Shown here piece by piece: positions 21,227 to 24,690 of a stretch of DNA of 24,690 bases. A model generated the notes under the pieces. That model was not told the origin of the DNA. It saw only the letters and a list, made by a program, of their open reading frames with translations, and did no database searches. The DNA is from a virus. The stretch is from the IMG/VR virus record IMGVR_UViG_3300017739_000103, positions 1 to 24,690 of that record; one strand, 5' to 3'. The position numbers and the translations under genes were made by a program. Numbering within the stretch: position 1 is the first letter of the stretch; each line of letters starts with the position of its first letter.

Positions 21227-22668
21227 TATGCCCTTCCTTCAAGACGGTTCATCAACTGGTACATCTTAGCCGCCCCTTTATCTCTGCTACCTCCACCCAT
21301 ACCACGAACAGCTTTCGCCGTCATTACGAACTCACCATCTGACAACATGGCAGGAATACTATCCGAGGTCCCAGTTCCAGGACCCGAGACTGCACCTCCT
21401 GCATTCACACGACGTATCGGTCCTTGGATCACGTTGATTGTTGATGGTGTGTTTGAGTAAGTTCCGGTAGCTGGATCATAGTATAGACCCGCCATCGGTA
21501 TACCTTCTCGAGTTGGCTCGTACTCATACTCTTCTCCCACCGGCATCTCTTCTGGGCTGGTCAGGAGCCCAGTGCCTATCATGCCAAGTGCGGCAAGGTT
21601 TGTTGTGGTTCCGATAGCATCTTTTTCGAAACCTTTAACAATAGATCCAGCCGCTTTTTGAAAAACGTTTTTTTCAACCTGATCTCCAACAACATTCTCT
21701 GCGCTCTCTGTAATAACCTCTTCAGCAACTTTGTTACCCGCACCGCTAAACAGTCCTGGTTTTGCTGACTCTATGAGAGCTTGGTCACCTGTCAGGCTTG
21801 CAATTCCTTTTGTGCCAAATACATTGCCTAAAGTGCCTGTTACTGCTCCTGCCTTCAGACCTAGCTTCAAAGAGTCTTTGAGGTTTTTACCCTGTCCCAA
21901 ACCAAAAGCAGTACCGGCAAGCCCCCCAGCAAGCCCCGGTGATGCAACGGCACCCGACAGTATTGTTTTACCAATAGCCGCTGCCTTGGCTCCGAAACCA
22001 GCACCACCAGCAGCAAATGTTGCACCTCCCAAGAGCGGAGCAGCAAAATAAAGTCCGGTAGCAGCAAGAATAATCGGGGCGGCTTTCTTAACAACCTTCT
22101 TAATTTTCTTCCATGTTTTGGAGAGCCAGCCAAACTCTTGCATACCGGTGTATGGGTTGCGCGCCACCACTTCGTCACCAACAACAAACTCATTCGGATC
22201 AAGTCCTTCTTCCCGTATGGCTTGGAACACCTGTTCCTTAATCTCGGGATAGTATTTCATGATTGGTGCTGGAACGATTACCTCTCCCTCGGCAACGTGA
22301 GCAATCTCGTCATCATCGTACCGACCCATGTTAGCCAGCTTTTCTGCCATATCTTGCCGACCACCCAAAGAAGGAACACCACCCATACGCGGCGTGGCTG
22401 GAGAAAACATGGGCGTTTCCACTTGAGCCATCTGTGGTGGTGGAGCCGCAAACTTCATGGGCTGACCTTGATACGGTTGCGCTGGAGCTTGAGCTTCATT
22501 TTGTGAAAAAGTGAAAGTTCCTGGGTTCTGTTGATTTGCTTGCAACATAACCTGTCGTATCAACCCTGAAATGCCTTTTGAGCCTTCAGACGGTATTTCA
22601 GGCACACTTTGAGGCCCTAGTTCCTCAATCGCTCTTCCTATAAATCCTGCGTTTGCTGCGTTCATCAT
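21226..22668 (-). CDS. Virion structural protein with two GE(F/V)V motifs (480 aa)
   Basis: Architecture: a Pro/Gln-rich N-terminus (1-100), a DDDEIAHVAEGEVIVPAPIM element (118-137), a basic segment KTWKKIKKVVKKAAP (184-198), and a long Gly/Ala-rich hydrophobic region (about 199-290) that could insert into a membrane during DNA ejection. The C-terminal element is DSIPAMLSDGEFVMTAKAV (436-454), with a GSRDKGAAKMYQLMNRLEG tail. The C-terminal element is a familiar motif of tail and tape-measure-like proteins of marine phages. It starts at the first of two adjacent ATG codons, overlapping the upstream stop by four bases (ATGA). An internal virion or tail-tip role is inferred. Confidence 0.7.
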   Translation of the reverse strand: MMNAANAGFIGRAIEELGPQSVPEIPSEGSKGISGLIRQVMLQANQQNPGTFTFSQNEAQAPAQPYQGQPMKFAAPPPQMAQVETPMFSPATPRMGGVPSLGGRQDMAEKLANMGRYDDDEIAHVAEGEVIVPAPIMKYYPEIKEQVFQAIREEGLDPNEFVVGDEVVARNPYTGMQEFGWLSKTWKKIKKVVKKAAPIILAATGLYFAAPLLGGATFAAGGAGFGAKAAAIGKTILSGAVASPGLAGGLAGTAFGLGQGKNLKDSLKLGLKAGAVTGTLGNVFGTKGIASLTGDQALIESAKPGLFSGAGNKVAEEVITESAENVVGDQVEKNVFQKAAGSIVKGFEKDAIGTTTNLAALGMIGTGLLTSPEEMPVGEEYEYEPTREGIPMAGLYYDPATGTYSNTPSTINVIQGPIRRVNAGGAVSGPGTGTSDSIPAMLSDGEFVMTAKAVRGMGGGSRDKGAAKMYQLMNRLEGRA

Positions 22669-22895
22669 GTGACTATCTTTATCGTCCCAGAATCGTTGTA
22701 CAACGACCCCGTTTCCAAGCCCGTTGCGCTAGTTGGTAATGCTGTAAGTACGGCAGTGGTAGCGCGAAGCTGACCATCTGTGTTGACCTGATCAATCAAA
22801 AGGGTCAACGCTCTTGCGAGATCTGAAACATACGCCTGATCATATTCGGGCGGAGCGTTTGATATAACGGGTGGGACAAGTTCTCTCTGAGGCAT
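22665..22895 (-). CDS. Small virion-associated protein (76 aa)
   Basis: ATG 22895 shares a base with the stop of the gp10-like gene (TAATG), with GGGAGAAG as ribosome site. The sequence has a Pro-rich start (MPQRELVPPVISNAPP), one helix (YVSDLARALTLLIDQV, about 22-37) and a C-terminal TGLETGSLYNDSGTIKIVT that reads as beta strands. The tail motif GS(L/V)YNDSGTIKIV is similar to the ends of small tail or fibre-linked phage proteins. It is probably a structural component expressed with its neighbours. A precise role is not known. Confidence 0.65.
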   Translation of the reverse strand: MPQRELVPPVISNAPPEYDQAYVSDLARALTLLIDQVNTDGQLRATTAVLTALPTSATGLETGSLYNDSGTIKIVT

Positions 22896-24690
22896 TATCT
22901 TCTCCCATCCGGTCTTATATCTACTCTAGGTATACCTAAACGCCATTGTGTTCCAGTTCCTGTGTTTTCTATCTTAACAGAAAAAGCTCTGCCACGAAGC
23001 CTTAAAAACAATTCATCGGTGTATTTTTCGACGGTTTCGCTAGCTTCTTTTGTAACGGTGCCATTCACCGAATCCTGTCCCGACTGACCCGGTTTATCGT
23101 AACCTTCCAGTGTAAACTTGACTGTTGGTGTTGCCTGTTCTGATCCATCAAACGTAATGTCAGGTATAACCCTTCGTATTAATTGGAACTGATCGCCACC
23201 TTCTATGCTCAACGGGCTGCTTTCGATAAAAGCTTGGATAGCCGTGGCAGGAGATGTCGAACCATCATCGTTACCGATTTCATGGTTGTATAGATATCGA
23301 TCTGGGGACGCAGCCACAGGATACGAACGGATTTCAGCATCAATCCAGGCTGTTCTAGCCAAGGTTCCGAAATACCAAACCTGTTCGGAGTAGTTGAACA
23401 CCACATACTTATCGACTTCAGATGAGTTCTTGGACGGATAGAACCAGAAAACTTCGTAATATGCTGAGTTCAGCCCCGCTGTAATAAGCTCTCGCTGGTC
23501 CTGGTTTATGTCGCCAAACACATAGTCTCGAACAGTGCAGGGAATCTGTTGCGTTCTACCATCGTAAACATAGAACTGATTCTCACCCATCCAGAAGACT
23601 TGGTCGTTCACCGCTGTAACAGCATTCGGTCCAATAATGCTCAAGCCTGAAGCAATTTGAATTAGACCAAAAGTATTTGGCGCACCAATGAATTGCATGG
23701 AGTGCAAGCTCACATCTGTCCACACCAGGATCTCACGTTTGGTTTCAATGGCTGTGACGAACTTAGAGCCAGATCCAATAATCAAGTCTCCCGCATCCGT
23801 TCCTGCTGTTAGAATATTCCAATCAACCGCGTTTTCCGACTTTGAAAATCTAATCAACAATGGATCCTGCGCTGTTTGTCCTTGTGCGTTACAGGCAAAT
23901 GCGATGCAGTGACGGCTTCTGTCCGAAACCATAACTTGCCTGGCTATGATAGGCACTTGATCCGCATTAGAAGGGTCAGAGGCCGCTAACGTTGTGGCTC
24001 TAGAAGACAACCCATCTGACTTGTTCCAGTAATAAAGCGCACCGTCTCTAACATTTGCAATCAGATCTTCCCCGAAGTTGTCGAGTGACCAGATCCGAGC
24101 TTCGGTGCCCGAGGTCGCCGCTAGTGATGCTGGATCACCCCACCCAGTAATCGCGGCTGTGCCACGAACAGCCACACCATCAGCATGAGCAACACCTGTA
24201 CCAGCAGTGGGTGTGCTACCGTCCTGACCACGAGTGATGCCTGTTAGGGTGTTACTACTTTTACCTGAGTATGAGATAACCTCTTTTTCATCCACCACGA
24301 TTGAACCAGAACTTGGAAAGCTACTCGCATCTGTAAGTACGACCGAAGTTCCAGAGCCCCCCGTGCCAGCGGTATCGGCACTAAGAGCACCGTTCAATGT
24401 TGTCGCTGGGTCGGCAGGAGTTGTTCCACCCCACAAACCAGCACCCCAACCAGTTCCTGACACAATCGTATCTAGACCTGTATTGATTTGATACGCTGCT
24501 GACGGTGTGCCGCCACCTGTTGTGGTAGCATTTGCAGCAGTCTCTACAGTGACTGTATATGTGCCGCCATCTACAACAGTAATCTGGTGTTCTTTGTTCA
24601 ACTCAGTTGCTGGTATTCCAGCAAAGGTAGTTGCACTCGTAAATGTAACGAAATCGTTTGTCACAGCCCCGTGGCTAGCATCTGTTACAG
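22895..24690 (-). CDS. gp10-like tail hub / stabilisation protein (partial, runs off right edge)
   Basis: The frame stays open to the right edge and reads VTDASHGA before the GTG at 24664, so the true N-terminus lies outside the window. The visible 598 residues are beta-rich with repeated Trp/Tyr blades: TGWGAGLWGG, ARIWSLDNFGEDLIANVRDG, ALYYW, NAVTAVNDQVFWMGENQFYVYDG, YSEQVWYFGTLARTAW. This matches phage tail accessory proteins of the P22 gp10-like type that close the portal or join the tail to fibres. A Gly/Thr/Ser-rich block (about residues 75-165 from the GTG) with NTLTGITRGQDGST looks like an inserted cassette. Downstream genes are coupled to it. Confidence 0.75.
   Translation of the reverse strand, partial: VTDASHGAVTNDFVTFTSATTFAGIPATELNKEHQITVVDGGTYTVTVETAANATTTGGGTPSAAYQINTGLDTIVSGTGWGAGLWGGTTPADPATTLNGALSADTAGTGGSGTSVVLTDASSFPSSGSIVVDEKEVISYSGKSSNTLTGITRGQDGSTPTAGTGVAHADGVAVRGTAAITGWGDPASLAATSGTEARIWSLDNFGEDLIANVRDGALYYWNKSDGLSSRATTLAASDPSNADQVPIIARQVMVSDRSRHCIAFACNAQGQTAQDPLLIRFSKSENAVDWNILTAGTDAGDLIIGSGSKFVTAIETKREILVWTDVSLHSMQFIGAPNTFGLIQIASGLSIIGPNAVTAVNDQVFWMGENQFYVYDGRTQQIPCTVRDYVFGDINQDQRELITAGLNSAYYEVFWFYPSKNSSEVDKYVVFNYSEQVWYFGTLARTAWIDAEIRSYPVAASPDRYLYNHEIGNDDGSTSPATAIQAFIESSPLSIEGGDQFQLIRRVIPDITFDGSEQATPTVKFTLEGYDKPGQSGQDSVNGTVTKEASETVEKYTDELFLRLRGRAFSVKIENTGTGTQWRLGIPRVDIRPDGRR

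Overview
The window is part of the genome of a tailed double-stranded DNA phage. The supporting evidence is a terminase small subunit, a phage-type replication set (SF2 and SF1 helicases, an archaeo-eukaryotic-type primase, a family A DNA polymerase with a 3'-5' exonuclease), an M15 peptidase endolysin and a block of large virion proteins. Genes are packed with 1-20 nt overlaps of the ATGA and TAATG type. The virion proteins (a gp10-like tail hub protein, Gln-rich and Gly/Ala-rich structural proteins, a 1595-aa giant) resemble those of environmental marine short-tailed phages. I infer a podovirus-like marine phage of a Gram-negative, probably alphaproteobacterial, host. No integrase, transposase, CRISPR, rRNA or canonical tRNA was seen.

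Layout. (1) 1-627, minus: a 59-aa Trp-rich protein overlapping the terminase small subunit, which runs off the left edge. (2) 628-976: a non-coding control region with eight TGATACA iterons, an AT-rich stretch and a good sigma70-like promoter reading right. (3) 977-5034, plus: an early operon of small unknown proteins, a 444-aa protein, a C5 cytosine methyltransferase, a ribbon-helix-helix (RHH) protein and a Cys-rich mini-protein. Inside the methyltransferase gene a second gene of 266 codons is encoded in the +1 frame. (4) 5017-6608, minus: a two-gene island with a SNF2-type helicase and a second small RHH protein. (5) 6609-6816: a divergent control region with a leader that can mask the Shine-Dalgarno (SD) sequence of the next gene. 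(6) 6817-13817, plus: the replication operon (unknown conserved protein, putative ssDNA-binding protein, primase, UvrD-like helicase, DNA polymerase, 2OG-Fe(II) oxygenase), with a structured 100-nt spacer before the primase. (7) 13818-13882: a convergent junction with a GC-rich hairpin. (8) 13883-24690, minus: late genes, read from the right edge (gp10-like protein, truncated) leftwards to the endolysin.

How it fits together. The plus-strand genes look early or middle and the minus-strand genes late. Because the terminase small subunit and the tail/lysis genes are all on the minus strand at opposite ends of the window, a circular or permuted map would join them into one late transcription unit (terminase, head, tail, lysis), most of it outside the window. 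The most unusual features are the roughly 800-bp dual-coding methyltransferase locus, a 33-bp DNA repeat present in two virion genes but read in different frames, the iteron region, and two leader or spacer elements that look like RNA regulators.
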